The translations under genes were made by a program, and so were the position numbers. The notes beneath the pieces were generated by a model that worked only from the letters and a program-made list of their open reading frames with translations, made no database searches and had not been told where the DNA came from. A DNA stretch of 64,000 bases from Hyposmocoma kahamanoa (Eukaryota; Arthropoda; Insecta; Lepidoptera; Cosmopterigidae): contig NW_020653397.1 of NCBI RefSeq assembly GCF_003589595.1, positions 892,984 to 956,983 on the forward strand, in the 5' to 3' direction. Below, in pieces: positions 10,001 through 22,400 of this stretch (the first letter of the stretch is position 1; each line of letters starts with the position of its first letter).

Positions 10001-13000
10001 AAGAAATTACGTGTATGGTATCGAAATGAAAAGGCGATGTGTTTAAAAAACGCCAACGAGAATACGTTGCGATATTGGGCGAAATCGAACGCTAGAGTCT
10101 CGGGTAAATACTGAAAAAATCCTTCTACTCGACTGGACTAGACTCGAAACAGCGACTGTTTTTTTCATAATACCAAGGGACGGGACGAACATGTCGTGCG
10201 CCTGATGTTAAGCGACACGCCTGTCCATAACAGTTGCAATGCCACCAAGAGTTGTAAATGGCAAAGATCTTAGGGGCACTGCCACTGCGCCCGTCACCTT
10301 GAGATTGAAATATAAATTGACAAGTAATATATAAACCCATGTGCCTGTAATTTCACCAGCACCCTTACCTACGAAACCGAAGCGCCGTAATGTAGAAATA
10401 GGTAAGGTAGCAGTACTTCCCTGGATTAATTCTTTCACAAGGAGCTCTACTGCTACTAAATCCGTCCCAGACAGACAGAAGGACAGACTTGATGGTATGT
10501 GTGTGTGGACCAAAAAATTACTAAGGTCACTTACCAATGCCAAGCAATATGTCAGCGATGTCATCGTCGGTAACGTCACCTTCGAGCGCTTGCAGGCGCT
10601 GCCGAGCACTGGGCAGCATCAGTTCTTCGACCCGCCCTGGCTCTTTCAGAGACGACGACAGGTTTGCTTTGGCACGGTTTGCGGAGGCCTGTGATGTCGT
10701 TATTAGGTCGCCTGACATCGTTGCCTGTTTTCATGGCGTTTTCAAAAGTTGTTATATTTATGTATGCATCCTTATATTTATGTATGCGTCCAGTATATAA
10801 CCAGAAATGGAGACGAAATGTCATTTAATTTGTTTGAAAACTATTCTGCAAAATCATTACGATGACAACTGCGCTCCGATTGGTCAGCCCGAATTCGAAA
10901 CAATTGTCGAGTGTCGTCAATTGTTTCACTTCAGATCGACCAGTTAACTTGAGCTTTGCTATAATTGACGAAATTTGCAATATTACATATTTAATTACCA
11001 ATGAAATTTGATTCCGTTTGTTTTGTAATTAGATGTTTTCCTGTTTTTTCCCCACACCACCAAACGGAGCAGCACGCCATTGTTAAAGATGTTATCTTTA
11101 GTACAATAAATACAGAATATTTTTTCACACAAGTCAGTTGTTGGCGCTGTCTATATTTCAGTGCAAACGAGAGTTGATGTTTATAAGTGATGTATCACTA
11201 ATGAGTTACCAGGAAATATTTCGTCTCTATTTCTGGTTATACATATACTCGATGTATGTATGTAACCATCATCTATTTTAATTTTTTGTCATCAAAGTTT
11301 ATTTACCTTTAGTGAGCTGACGACAGCGATGTTCCCTGCTGTGACCTTTTCAACGGGCTGGTACTCGTCAGCCAGCGCAACGTACATAGAGCCTGTCTGA
11401 ACAGATGTTCTTTACTGTTTACTTAATAATATAATGACAATAATAAATGTGTTTATTTGACATTACAAATACTAAAATAATTTTTAAAATGAAATTTTTT
11501 TTAGAAAACCATTTTTTTATATAATTATGGATGAAAGTAGTTAGTTAGTGTCGTGTGTAGACACGCTTGGATGCATGACGGGTTAATGTGACAAGTGTGG
11601 TGTCTCCTTTAAATAATCCTTCAAATAATCTGAATATTAACTTAAGCAAATCAAACAATATACATTTTAATAAATCGAGACATACTAAATATAATTTCAA
11701 TTTAAATATCGATGCAATTCAGGAAGTATAACCACACGAAATTTCTTGCAGTAACTATAGATCAAGAACTAAACTGGAAAACTCACGTCGAGAATGCATG
11801 TTCGAGAATCAATAACTTTGTATATGCGTTAAAACGCTGAAAAATATAACAAATAAGAAAACTGTCATAACCACATATAGGGCGTATGTAGAATCCATAT
11901 CACGTTACGGCCTTAGAGTATGGGGTAATAGTACAGATCGAAACTGAGCTTTTGTAGCACAAAAGAAATGCATTAGAGCAATTTGTGGAATTCCTCCGGA
12001 TGAAACATACAGACCCTTGTTTCAGAGCCTTGGTCTGTTGCCACTACCATCATTATATATATACGAAATTTGTATCTTTGTACGAAAACACATATTTGTT
12101 TAAGAAAGCCTGTGATGTGAATACTAAACTCTGTAGAAACCCGAATAGACTTGTACTTGATACTATTCCCATGATTGCTAAACACAGTAAAAGTTGTTTA
12201 AAAATGTGTGTTGACATATATAATAAAATACCACTTGAGATTAAACTATTACATATCGAGTTCTTAGGTTTTCGCGATTGTTACACATAGGAAATGAAAC
12301 TATTTTTCCGGATTTAAATCGCGTATATTTGTTTTTTCAAAAAAACCAACGTAAACAATATTGCGTTCAAATAAACAGCCCAGACCGAATCTTACTTGAG
12401 ATGAATATAACGCGCTGAAGATCTCCCGCGAAGATCCTGAATTAGTCATCCTCCGTGCAGATAAAGGTAACGCGACCGTGGTCGTGAATACGTCAGATTA
12501 TAACAGCAAAATAACTGAGTTACTATCGGATAAGCACATATAAAAAGGTGAAGAAAGACCCTACCACCAAGATATTAAAAACAACAACTAAGTTAATATC
12601 TAAGCACTCCGACACGCTGAAACTTGATGTAAGTCAGTTTGTACCCTGCTGCGTAAAACCTCCAAAACTAAAACTAAGTTTATTTAAAACAAAGCTGTAC
12701 AAGTGTTTTTTATGACCTAAACGAAATATTTGACAGGAAATGAGATGTAAGATTTTATCTTCAAGATTATCATTTTTGACCAAATTAATTTGTAACTTGA
12801 CATGTTTGTGACATTTTTTTATTATTATTGTACTGACATTATATAACTAGACATTTGCATGCTATTTAACATATGCGAAACACGTTTCTACTGGCACTGC
12901 CTCTTGTAACATCTTCTGTTATACTATGTTTTAAGCAAATAAACGAATTATTATTATTTAACAAGAGACATACCTGCTCACTCTTACTTTGTCCAAGATT

Positions 13001-15366
13001 ATAGATCTTCTGTCCTTTGACGATCTCTCCACTATACAGCCTAAGGAAGGTCAGCACACCCCTTTGGTCGTCGTGAAGCACTTTGAACGCTCTAGCGGCT
13101 AAATCGTCCCCGAAACACTTGTACAAGTTATTGCACTGCAACGGCGACGGTAGGTACTGAATAACGCCGTCCATTAGAGTTTGCACGCCGATGTTTTTGT
13201 ACGAAGATCCGCAGAGAACTGGGAAAGCGCGCATATTGATTGTACAACGACGAATTGCTTGCGTGACGTCGGCAAAGTTTAAATTGTCCAAAGATTCCTG
13301 AAAAACCATAACAGTAATTTGCAATATACGGTAGAATTTTGCAAGAACACAATTGTCTATTTAACACTAACTTGTCAATAAAAAGTAAATACAGTAAATA
13401 CCTTCACATTATATTTTACTTTATTTAGTAGCAGGAGAGCTCCTTGTGAAAGAGTTCATCCAGGGAAGTACTGCCACCTTACCTACTTCTGCCGCCAAGC
13501 AGTAATGTCAGCATTATTACGTTCCAATTTTGAAGGGTAAGGGTGCTGGTGAAATTACAGGCACGTGGCACTTAGGGTGACGGGCGCATTTCATCGCTAC
13601 ACTTGCGATTACTAGGGTCAGAGGACTAAAGCACACAAATCAAAAAGTGCTTCATTTGTTAATATATAATTATATATTTTTTGCGTTGTTTATGGTGTTG
13701 GAAGATGTGAAGAGAATGATAAATTTGCAAAAGACGCCTCTAGAATAAAGTTGTAAATTTATGGAGCAACAAATGAATTTGACTTAGCCCGTGCTTTAGC
13801 CGGTAGATGTATTAATTCAAATGAACGATGTTGGATTTTGACTTATGTGCTTTAGTCCACCTACCCTAGGATTTGCATCAATGCAAATGCTAACAATTTA
13901 TTGCTTAATGCCAAGAAGACAAAATGCGTTAAATTTGAATTACCTAACGTAAAATCGACTAGTCCAAGCATAGAAATAAACGGAGAAAAGTTAGACCTTG
14001 TTAATAAAGCAGTCTTCTTGGGAGTGACCTTAGATAGTAAACTTCAATGGTTTCCACATATATCGTCCCTGGCCAGCAGATTAAGCTCCGCTGCATACGC
14101 AGTCCGCAGAATACGTGAGCTTACCGATGTTAGTACTGCTAGACTAGTTTACTTTAGTTACTTCCATAGTATAATGTCCTACGGGATTCTCATGTGGGGT
14201 AAAGCGGCAGATATTCAAACCATATTTGTATTGCAAAAACGAGCGATTCGTTCTGTGTACCGTCTAGGCTCTCGGGTTTCTCTCAGAGAAAAGTTTAAGG
14301 AGACTGGTATCATGACTGTGGCATCACAGTACATTTACTCAAATATTTTATATGCCCTTAAAAATATACATAATTTCAATAAGAAAAATGATATCCATAA
14401 TCCAAAATGATATCATGGTACCACGATTTCGTTTAACCAAGGTTAACAACACTTTTATGGGGAACTGTATACGTTTTTACAATAAGATTCCGGAGCATAT
14501 ATAAGTTTAAAAACTACTTAATTAAATTTTTATTGAATTGATATTCAATTATTTTTTTGTGAAATTACTCCACTAGTTTGTTATAATTATGAATACAAAG
14601 ATCGAACACTCAGAAAAAATTCCTTCGATCCGGTCGGATTCGAACCGACGGCGACGTCTTCTTGCATACCGTGCCAGACGCTATACCAACTAAGCCACGG
14701 AACGAACCAACGGACCTCACGAATTTTTCTATTTTAAAAACTACATTAAAAATATTGTGATCGAAAAATCATATTACAAAATTGAAGACTACGTGTTAGA
14801 AAAAGATGTATGGAAAGACGACATGGCTCCAGAATCCACACAAATTTGATTCAAAGTGTATTCCATAGCATTTAAGTTTATTTGAAAAGAGCAATCCCTA
14901 GAGTTTCTTGCTCGTTCTTCTCAGGGAGATCAGCGTAGTGAACGAGCAGTAGCTTAAATGTGAGGTTTTCAAGTGTAAATTTATTTTACCTATGGAATAA
15001 ATAATCTTTGACTTTGACTTTGATTTTGCAAACGCGCGACTGAATAATTATGTACGAAATATCTGTATATTCACATTATTTTGTTTTGATAATTGTAAAT
15101 TTAAAAGTGAATTAATAAAGACGTTAAGTTAACATCACATCACCTTTACATCGTTGCTTAAACTCACGCGCGTTAAGGTAAACGATTAGCGACTGCATTG
15201 CTATGCATCGCGGCTAAAAGTCGGCGTGTGTAACCGTTGTTATAGACAGGCGTGGTCCACGACTTGCTCGTCCCCGTCACTTGGTGTTATAAAAGATTAA
15301 AAAATATTGTCTATTAATTTCTATTTTCATTAAGTTTTGTTTATTATAATTCCCAACGACTCACAT

Positions 15367-15397
<31 letters not shown>

Positions 15398-15405
15398 GGC
15401 ACGCT

Positions 15406-15452
<47 letters not shown>

Positions 15453-15462
15453 NNNNNNNNNN

Positions 15463-15526
<64 letters not shown>

Positions 15527-18500
15527 CACACCCACATACGCTCGCACTTACGCACACACAAGCACACACACACACACACACACACACAATACCATAAACA
15601 CACGCTCATCCTTTATAAAGGTATATATAATGTAATTGGCATTCAATTAAAAATAGAATGAATATTATACATTATACAATTTTTCAAAAAAAATAATTTT
15701 AACAATATTCTCCTTGCTTTGACGTTATTCTTTTGACAGTAACAATGTTTTCAAATTCTCTGTACGCGATATACGCTACAATTGAGTTGTGTTACCTGGT
15801 TCTTTGTCGTAACTAAATTGTAATGTACCTGCACTAGTTTATTTGTAAAATTTTTTTTTTTTTATTAAAATAACCGAAAGCGATCTCTGACCTGAGCAAT
15901 AATGTAGTCTGCCAGCGTATCGTCCATACTTGATAGAGTATCGATTAACTGACGATGTTTATCGAGCGTGTTCTCCCACACAAGTCCATCTCGTTCATCT
16001 AGCTTCCGACAGACGTAGTTCTGGCCGCGTCCTTGCGTCCACAGGATTTCTTCTTGCGTTATTAGGTCTATCAAACCTGTATTGGGAATAGTGTACATAG
16101 TACATATTACACGCTCAATAATAAAATGACGAAATTACAATTGTAACATTTTTGAGAAATTGACATAAAACCAAATTAATATCGTTTTCAAATAGATTAG
16201 TCCATCCAATATAGATTAAACCTGAACATGAATTAGATACACAATGCGATTACAGGTGACCACAACATTCACTAACAAAGCGCTCTACGTTACTTTATGA
16301 GCTATGTGAGAATACAAGCTACACTTAATTCAACTTAAAGAAAACTAGCAAACTTCACACGTTCTCCAAAGGTTGTGAACCTAATTCGACGTTTATCTTC
16401 ACCATTAATGAGAGGTATCGCTACTAAATATTCACAAATGTACCAAACTTAGAAATTAAAATATTCGAGGCTTTGGCCTCTCAATTGAGAGCCCCCATTG
16501 GGCTTCCACAGTACAGACAAAAAAGTTATACAAGAGGTAGTTAATTATTTTTGTTATTGTACGTATTTAATTATTGTACGTACTTACCGACAAGTCTATC
16601 ATTATGTCGCACGGGCAAGTGCAGAAGCAGCGGTGTGGCCTGCAGCTTCTCCTCAATAGATCTGACACAGGACATCTCGTTTGAATCTAGACGGTCCATT
16701 TTGTTTAGGTACAGGATACGTGGAACACGGTAGCCTGTCGCTTGACGCCAGACTGTTAAGGTTTGAGCTTCTACACCTGGGTTAGGAAATTTTCAATCTA
16801 GATGTATGTTATTCCTAAGTCAAAATCTGAATTCAATGGTAATATATATATGTAATATAGTCAGTTGTACACTTGGCCACAATCTTACCTCGTGTTAAGT
16901 GACAATGTGACCAACAAAGGTACTGATTCAGGAAACTTGATTACTTGAAACAGCTCAAGTTTTTTTAAATATCTGATTACATCTGATACAGATTTTATAA
17001 TTTGTGACTTGGGATTCCTTACCAGCTGAACCATCCAACACAACGACGGCACCATCTAGCACAGCTAAACTTTGCTCTACCTCCATAGTGAAGTCAATGT
17101 GGCCTGGTGTATCTATTAGGTTAATCTGACTGCCTTGCCATGGGAACGAGACTGCTGCCGCTGTATGGAATTAAGATATGTAACTTGAGAATGTGTATTA
17201 AAAGATGGAAAGGACATATAAAAATAAGTATGTAAATTTTTCACTTAAGGTATGACACTTTAAGTGAAGAGGTCAGCTCTCAACGCAAAGCGTGCACGAA
17301 ACTGCAGTGCACCATTGAGTCTAACTACAGGGCAAAATACGTAGGAGTGCCTAGGTCGCTCCACAAAGTGTTCAGCAGACCTAGAATGATGCTAAAATTC
17401 ATGAAGCAGCTTAGGTGGCACTAGTAGGACCCTGCATCCATCACATGCAATATTGTTGCTATAACAGTTGACATTGAATGTAAACCACAATAATGCAGCA
17501 AATTGGTAATTTAAGTATATTAAACTAGCCAGTTGACATGAGGGAATTTGGAGACAGTTGACATTTTTCAGATTTCATCAATCATCATTACAAAAGGCAA
17601 CTTGCACACACCATGCAATCTCATTTCTAACAAAAATAGGCCGCTAGATGACAAGTTGCGGACTCCAGCCCATTACCCCATGTCATACGATTATGTATTA
17701 TGTATAAAATAAAATGTCTGTCACTGCTTTATGTTAAATGTATGGCCAATTACAGGCACTAGTTTGTGTCTCGGCATATTTGTAGGCATATTAGATTCAA
17801 GCCGCTCGCTTATTAAATAATAAATAAATTTAGCGTAAGACTGAATTGTTCACATTAATAAATAATTATCACATTGCATAAAAGGTTTCAAATGTTTTTC
17901 TTTTATTATTATTAACTACAAATGGCCATGTGATTGAAAACTAAAAATTTATTTTTGTAACTTCAACTTTTTAGGAAATAAGTTTGCGCATCCACAATTG
18001 TTTTTATTTATTCTAGGATCACGTAACTTTAGTACAATTAACTATTAATAACTTGAACTAGCTTATAACTGTAGCTAATAACATTTCTTGTAAGCTATAG
18101 CTTATATTTGTATACTTACAGGTAATTGTTATTCCTCTCTGTCTTTCCTGTTCCATATAATCGGTGACAGTGTTCCCGTGGTGTACCTCTCCCATGGACC
18201 GTATGGTACCAGAATAGAAGAGCATACGCTCCGTTGTTGTGGTTTTTCCTGACGATTTTCATAGCAATGTACAGAAAAACATAACCTATAAGATGCACAG
18301 ATTATTGCGTAATATTCTTAAGTTTGAGTGTCTATATGTGTAGATTTGCTTGCAAATTACATGTATAGTTGGTATGGAAGTTTTGAAAGGCAATAAAAAA
18401 AGTCGGAAACGGGGAAAATGCAAGAAAAATATTAGAAAATTAACCTGCATCTATATGTGCTAATATGCCGATATTTCGAATTTTTTCGATATTGTTGTTA

Positions 18501-18586
18501 TTGCTATCTGTTTTACTGTAATAACGCCGAAGTTTTGCATTTTTCACAAGTTTTTTGTAAAAATTTGCAAAACAATAGGTCGTCAT
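7024..18586 (-). CDS. GFM2: Mitochondrial ribosome-releasing factor 2 / elongation factor G2 (3' part off window)
   Basis: GTPase that recycles mitochondrial ribosomes together with the recycling factor. Coding exons, all minus: 18586-18445, 18248-18120, 17160-17023, 16776-16588, 16076-15892, 13297-12974, 11396-11307, 10724-10535, 9389-9234, 7246-7024. All junctions are GT/AG and join in frame to 588 codons; the last exon ends at a GTAAGT donor after two bases of the next codon. Residues 1-30 are basic and Ser/Thr/Tyr-rich, as in a mitochondrial presequence. Visible motifs are the P-loop AHIDAGKTTTT (43-53), RGITIT switch I end, DTPGH (107-111), NKMD (161-164) and GMGELHLEI at the start of exon 10. 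The sequence resembles insect mRRF2 more than EF-G1 ([18 protein letters not shown]). The family is about 740-780 residues, so roughly 150-190 C-terminal residues (domains IV/V) lie left of the window. The start codon is the only in-frame ATG before the P-loop. Confidence 0.93.
7920..8135 (+). mobile_element. SINE-2 copy
   Basis: ACTGCCTCCGTGGCCGAACG A box, diverged B box GGTTTCGATTCCC, GTGAGTTTGGGTGTCATTTG body, GGTTTCCCGAGTGCGGGGC and a TTATTATTA tail. Confidence 0.8.
8855..9158 (+). repeat. Repeat A copy, full length
   Basis: ATATCTAGTGACGGGATGAA through GCTCTACTGCTACTA; contains GCGCCTGGTGGTAAGCGACA and ACTGCTTGGCGGCAGAAA. Confidence 0.8.
9493..9668 (+). mobile_element. SINE-1 copy, head missing
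   Basis: TTCCGTAGCTCAGTTGGGAG A box and TTGGTTCGAATCC B box, then TTAGTGTTCGATC and the AACAAACTAGAGGAG tail. It starts at the tRNA-like part. Confidence 0.75.
9682..9950 (+). repeat. Repeat E (GGAGGAGGTTCTC family)
   Basis: CACTTCAGAAAAGGAGGAGG, then TACCTCAGTATTGGTCC, TTCCACCTCTAAGGGTGGC, and AACCGATGTCAATAAAACTT. Related copies are at 40445-40700 (minus), 47772-48030, 57047-57310 and 57960-58150. Confidence 0.65.
10164..10461 (+). repeat. Repeat A copy, full length
   Basis: ATAATACCAAGGGACGGGAC through GCTCTACTGCTACTA, about 74 bp from GFM2 exon 8. Confidence 0.8.
10787..11252 (+). mobile_element. MITE-1, 466 bp, in GFM2 intron 7
   Basis: Inverted ends CAGTATATAACCAGAAATGG and the inverse of TTTCTGGTTATACATATACTC, with a TGTATG sequence on both sides that may be the target duplication. 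No coding capacity. Confidence 0.85.
11710..12962 (+). mobile_element. Non-LTR retrotransposon 3' end, split by a Penelope-like fragment
   Basis: 11730-12254 is a frame-broken ORF2 C-terminal part (TTGCAGTAACTATAGATCAA gives [20 protein letters not shown]). The frame resumes at about 12669 ([14 protein letters not shown] then stop) and ends in a 3' UTR with an ATTATTATT tail at 12947-12961, 12 bases outside the exon 6 donor of GFM2. Confidence 0.7.
12255..12668 (+). mobile_element. Penelope-like element fragment
   Basis: Starts with the TATCGAGTTCTTAGG arm, then a decayed reverse transcriptase N-terminal part. With frame changes it reads [20 protein letters not shown], a hallmark of the Penelope-like RT (ADKG.ATVV), then [16 protein letters not shown]. 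Contains in-frame stops. Confidence 0.7.
13429..13592 (-). repeat. Repeat A, truncated
   Basis: TAGTAGCAGGAGAGCTCC to GTGACGGGCGCATTTC; the outer third is missing. Confidence 0.75.
13880..15030 (+). mobile_element. Non-LTR retrotransposon 3' end with (TTTGAC)n tail, split by SINE-1
   Basis: 13901-14410 is an open ORF2 C-terminal fragment ([46 protein letters not shown]). The 3' UTR continues after the SINE and ends in CTTTGACTTTGACTTTGATT at about 15008-15030. It lies antisense in GFM2 intron 5. Confidence 0.8.
14518..14732 (-). mobile_element. SINE-1 inserted in the retrotransposon, with target duplication
   Basis: Flanked by perfect 12-base repeats TTTAAAAACTAC (14506-14517 and 14733-14744). 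On the minus strand it starts AGAAAAATTCGTGAGGTCCG, then A box, B box and the AACAAACTAGTGGAG tail. The head seen in longer copies is absent. Confidence 0.88.
15230..15294 (-). repeat. Repeat A end fragment
   Basis: GTTATAGACAGGCGTGG to CACTTGGTGTTATAAAAG, about 65 bp. Confidence 0.65.
15363..15595. repeat. (ACGC)n then (CA)n microsatellite with a 10-N gap
   Basis: Almost pure CACG tetramers on both sides of ten N (15453-15462), grading into CA dinucleotides at 15555-15590. Long open frames here on both strands (ACVR, ARTH repeats) are artefacts of the tetramer. The true length is unknown. Confidence 0.97.
15600..18119 (-). other. GFM2 introns 2-5, non-exonic parts
   Basis: Besides exons 3-5 the sequence is AT-rich. 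17634-17700 (GGCCGCTAGATGACAAGTTG) resembles 6198-6265 and looks like a dispersed repeat fragment. 17200-17460 and 17780-18110 show nothing I can name. Confidence 0.5.
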
Positions 18587-19424
18587 TTCTGCTGTAACTT
18601 TTTTTCAGCTGCTATCAGTATCAACCGTCAAATTGACAGTGTCAAATTTGACAAAAAAAATGGCGGGTTTTAATCATAGAGATAAGGTTTTAATAGTTGC
18701 ATTTTTTCTTATTATCCATTCTCTAAGCATTTTTTTTACACGAAATAATTTTTAGTTTATTTCATAAATTTAGTATATAGGTACGGTTTATTTATATTAC
18801 GTTGTGCGTTTCTTGATTATTTGTTACCATTAAGCTGATGGCTCTGAAGCCAATGCTTTAAATAAATAAATAATTGACTGTGTGTCATTCGGTTTTTTTA
18901 ATATTAATGGCTTTGCCTTCGCATTCGTATTTAGCCAATGAAATGGGAAAGCAGAGGTACGGAATTTAAAGGAAAAAGGATGTGGTAGGTTGGGTGGGTA
19001 CCTATTATATAATCGGCATACATATTAAAGCTTGATATTATTATTTTCGATAAACATATCTTCATTTAGGTCAATAGGTGTGTTAAGAAACCAGTGACAA
19101 ACGTGTATCTTGTTCCCCTGAATTCGTATATTTATCATGAATTATTCTGCTGATCTATAATAAAATATTCCTGTCTAAAAGGATACAAACTTTATACAAA
19201 ATAAATGAATTAAATAACAAATTTATGTTCGGAAAAAAATTCAAAAATATTTGAAACAATTGTTCTTCTATCTCATTCCTCTTTCATTATTTTATATTTC
19301 TAACTCTTTCCTTCAACAGTGACTATGACATCTCCGTTGATTTGTTTGGGTTGAATACGTGACAAATTATTTTTTAGATCATAACGAACCTGTATACAAA
19401 TTATACCAGAAACAGCTCCTAACG
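18587..19424. promoter_or_regulatory. Divergent promoter region of GFM2 and XRN2
   Basis: The two start codons face away from each other across 838 bp, so both core promoters must lie here. Close to the GFM2 start are CCGTCAAATTGACA (18626-18639) and the palindrome GTCAAATTTGAC (18641-18652), then AAAATGGCGG near 18658-18667, a YY1-like initiator-proximal motif. Around 18780-18875 is an AT-rich segment ending in an (AAAT)n-like run that may be a retrotransposon 3' end. No TATA box was assigned. Confidence 0.55.
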
Positions 19425-22400
19425 ATGGGAGTACCAGCATTCTTTCGCTGGCTTAGCCGCAAATACTCCAGTGTCATTGTCGAATGTGTAGAACAGAAGG
19501 TATTAAACATAACCTCAAAATATTAACTCATTCTTTCGAAAAATATTAAGTTTATCACAACAAATGTGTTTTACTTGCAGCCAAAAGATGTAGACGGTCA
19601 ATTAGAGTACGCAGATTCATCATTACCTAATCCAAATGGGGTAGAATTCGACAATTTGTATTTGGACATGAATGGTATAATTCACCCTTGCACACACCCT
19701 GAAGATAAACCACCGCCAAAGGACGAGGACGAGATGATGGTGGCCATCTTCGAATGCATTGACCGCCTATTCCGCATCGTCAGACCTAGGAAACTTTTGT
19801 ACATGGCTATTGATGGAGTTGTGAGTAAGCTTTGGAATATTTGTCTTTATACATTAATTTAATTTATGTGTTCAATGCTTCTTAAATAACTTGTCTTGTA
19901 ACTAAGATTGTCATTGGTGTGGGTCTTCTCGGATTTGTATAGGTGGAAAAGCATCTATGGAGCATCCAAGTGGTGTTTTTTTACAGTCCAGATTGTTGGT
20001 AAATTTCACATCAAACTATGTTGTCATAGTAGGCAAGTAAAAATTGTGGAATTAAGAAATAACGATGTAAAAGTACAAAATAATTACTAAATGAAACCAA
20101 TAAATACATATTCTCGTTTATAAATGGATAACTAAATATGTATAAATGAAAATAGTCACATTTGCAGTAAAATACTGTGAATAACTTCCTTCAATTTTTA
20201 AATCATGTTTTTTCACAATACCGAGTTACCACAGTAAGTATATGGCATCGAGTATATAACCAGAAATAGAGAAATATCATTTAATTTATTTGAAAACTAT
20301 TCTGCCAAATCGTTACGGTGACAACTGCGCTTCGATTGGCTAGGCCATCTAGCTAGGCGTCTCATGTTCAGCTTGTAGCTGAGCCTGGGTCTCATACCAT
20401 GTATACCACAGCCTGTGTTGGGTCCCATCTTAGAGCCATTGGTATACCATAGAAGGCTACTGTCCTTCTATGGTATACCACAAAGCTGCTCACAAAGTGA
20501 GACTGTTAGTTTCCCAGTCCTCCCTAATTGGAAATTCTACCTGGTAGAGTTTTTTAAAATTTTGTTTGGGAAGCATGACTTCAGAAGTCATTCCCAGAAC
20601 AGAGTGTTCCAGAATTCGTCTTGGGCTGATCTCAATGTCTGGGAGAGCCATCTACTCCTTAACCTAGTGGTAAGCCTGCACTGGCCTCTCTCTGTATGAA
20701 TAAATGCAGAGGAGTCAGGTTCAGCAATGCATTTAGGTTTGCCCCAGGTGTGGTGGACATGGCTCCTGTTGCTAGCAGGCACGCAATGTGCTGTTTAGTT
20801 CTCATCACATCATCTTTGGTTTTAGACCCCAACGCAGTCCCGCCATGCAGCTACAGATACCTAAGGCCATCTTGGCCTTGTTGATCGTATTAGCTTTGTG
20901 GTGGTTCCACCTTAGGGTTTGATCTAGAGTTACCCTAGATATTTGACTTCTGCGGAAAAGCCCACAGCCCTGCCACCAAGAATTGCTTCCATTACTTTGT
21001 CGAAGTTTCCTTCTCCCGGTGAAGGGGACAATGGTTGTTTTTTCCGCATTGGTTGATAATTCGTTATCTTGACACCACGCGGAAATGGTGTCAAGTGCTC
21101 CTTGCATAAGTGATGATATAGTATTTTGGCAGTGCCCGTGAACTGTGATCACCAGATCATCTGCATATCCCTGAGAGTCAATATTCAGTTCAGCCAACCT
21201 ATACAGGAGCTGATCCATAGCAAGAGTCCATAGGAGAGGAGAAATTACCCCACCTTGCGGGCAACCGCGGAGTTATATTAGTCTTTGTTTTTGTGTTTTT
21301 TTTTAAAATGTGGCGTTACAATACATAACGCACACACTCAGTGTTAAAGTTAAAGTGTGTGCGTTAACAATAAATGGTTTCTATTCTCTTCTATTCTATT
21401 CTATTCTATTCAACCCCTTACTGCGGAGGCCACAAGCCAGTCCCCATGTAACGAGATACTGGCCCTGCAGCTTAAAAGCAAGTTCTGTACCCATCTTGTG
21501 GTTGAAGTGTCCACACCTTTGCAGGTTAGGCCCTTCACCAGAGTATGGATGGGGGTATTGTCCAATGCACCCTCAATGTCTAGAAAGGCACACAGTGCTG
21601 TTTGTTTGTCCTCAAACATTCTTTCAACCCTGTCCACAATGTGGAGCAAAGCTGTCTCTGTGGACTTTCCACTCTGATAGGCATGTTGAGTGTGATGGAT
21701 AGGACTATATATTAAGGACGAAGTCCTAATGTGATTGTCAAGTACCTTCTCCATTGCCTTAAGCAAAAATGAGGTTAGGCAGATGGGTCTAAAGAACTTA
21801 GCAAGAGAGTAGTCCTTTCTGCCTACCTTCGGTATAAAAAGGTATAAATACAACTTTACACGTTGTCCATTGCATCGGTATGTGTCCCCAAGCAAAACTG
21901 GCTCTGTATATCTTGACCAGGTTTGGCAAGAGTACACTTATGCCTTGCTGCAGTAAGAAGGGAGTAATACTGTCCTCACCAGGGGATTTATACGATTTTA
22001 ACGAGCTTATGGCCCAAGCCACTTTTCGGGGTCTTATTATGTTGATGTGAATGTAGTGTTGTTGCTGGATTAGTGGGCGTGTCGCACAAGGCCCCCCGGG
22101 AAGTGGGTTGACATTAAAAGCGCAAGGGTTTCTATCGTAGAAGTCGAGAAGGTCCCATCAGGCTTCTTTAACAGTCCTGGTTGATGGGAATTGGCTTTAG
22201 CAAGCAGTCTATGTAGACGTGCACCTTGAGGAGCACTAGCAATCTCCTCACAGAACCGCCTCCACAATGCTCGCTTGGCCTTCCTTATCTCCTTGTTATA
22301 GTTAGTTAGGACGTTCCTGTAGGTCTCCCATTTCTTTGTTAGTTTAGCCCTATTAAAGAGCCTTTGAGTTTTCTCTGTTAGCTTTCTCAGTTTTGCATTC

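Noticed and set aside
13901..14410. 169-codon frame as a host gene
   Set aside because: Motifs ([22 protein letters not shown]) are those of LINE ORF2 ends, and the element has a repeat tail.
15330..15661. Long open frames (ACVR and ARTH repeats) on both strands
   Set aside because: They are translations of the (ACGC)n microsatellite across an N gap, with no start context or domain.
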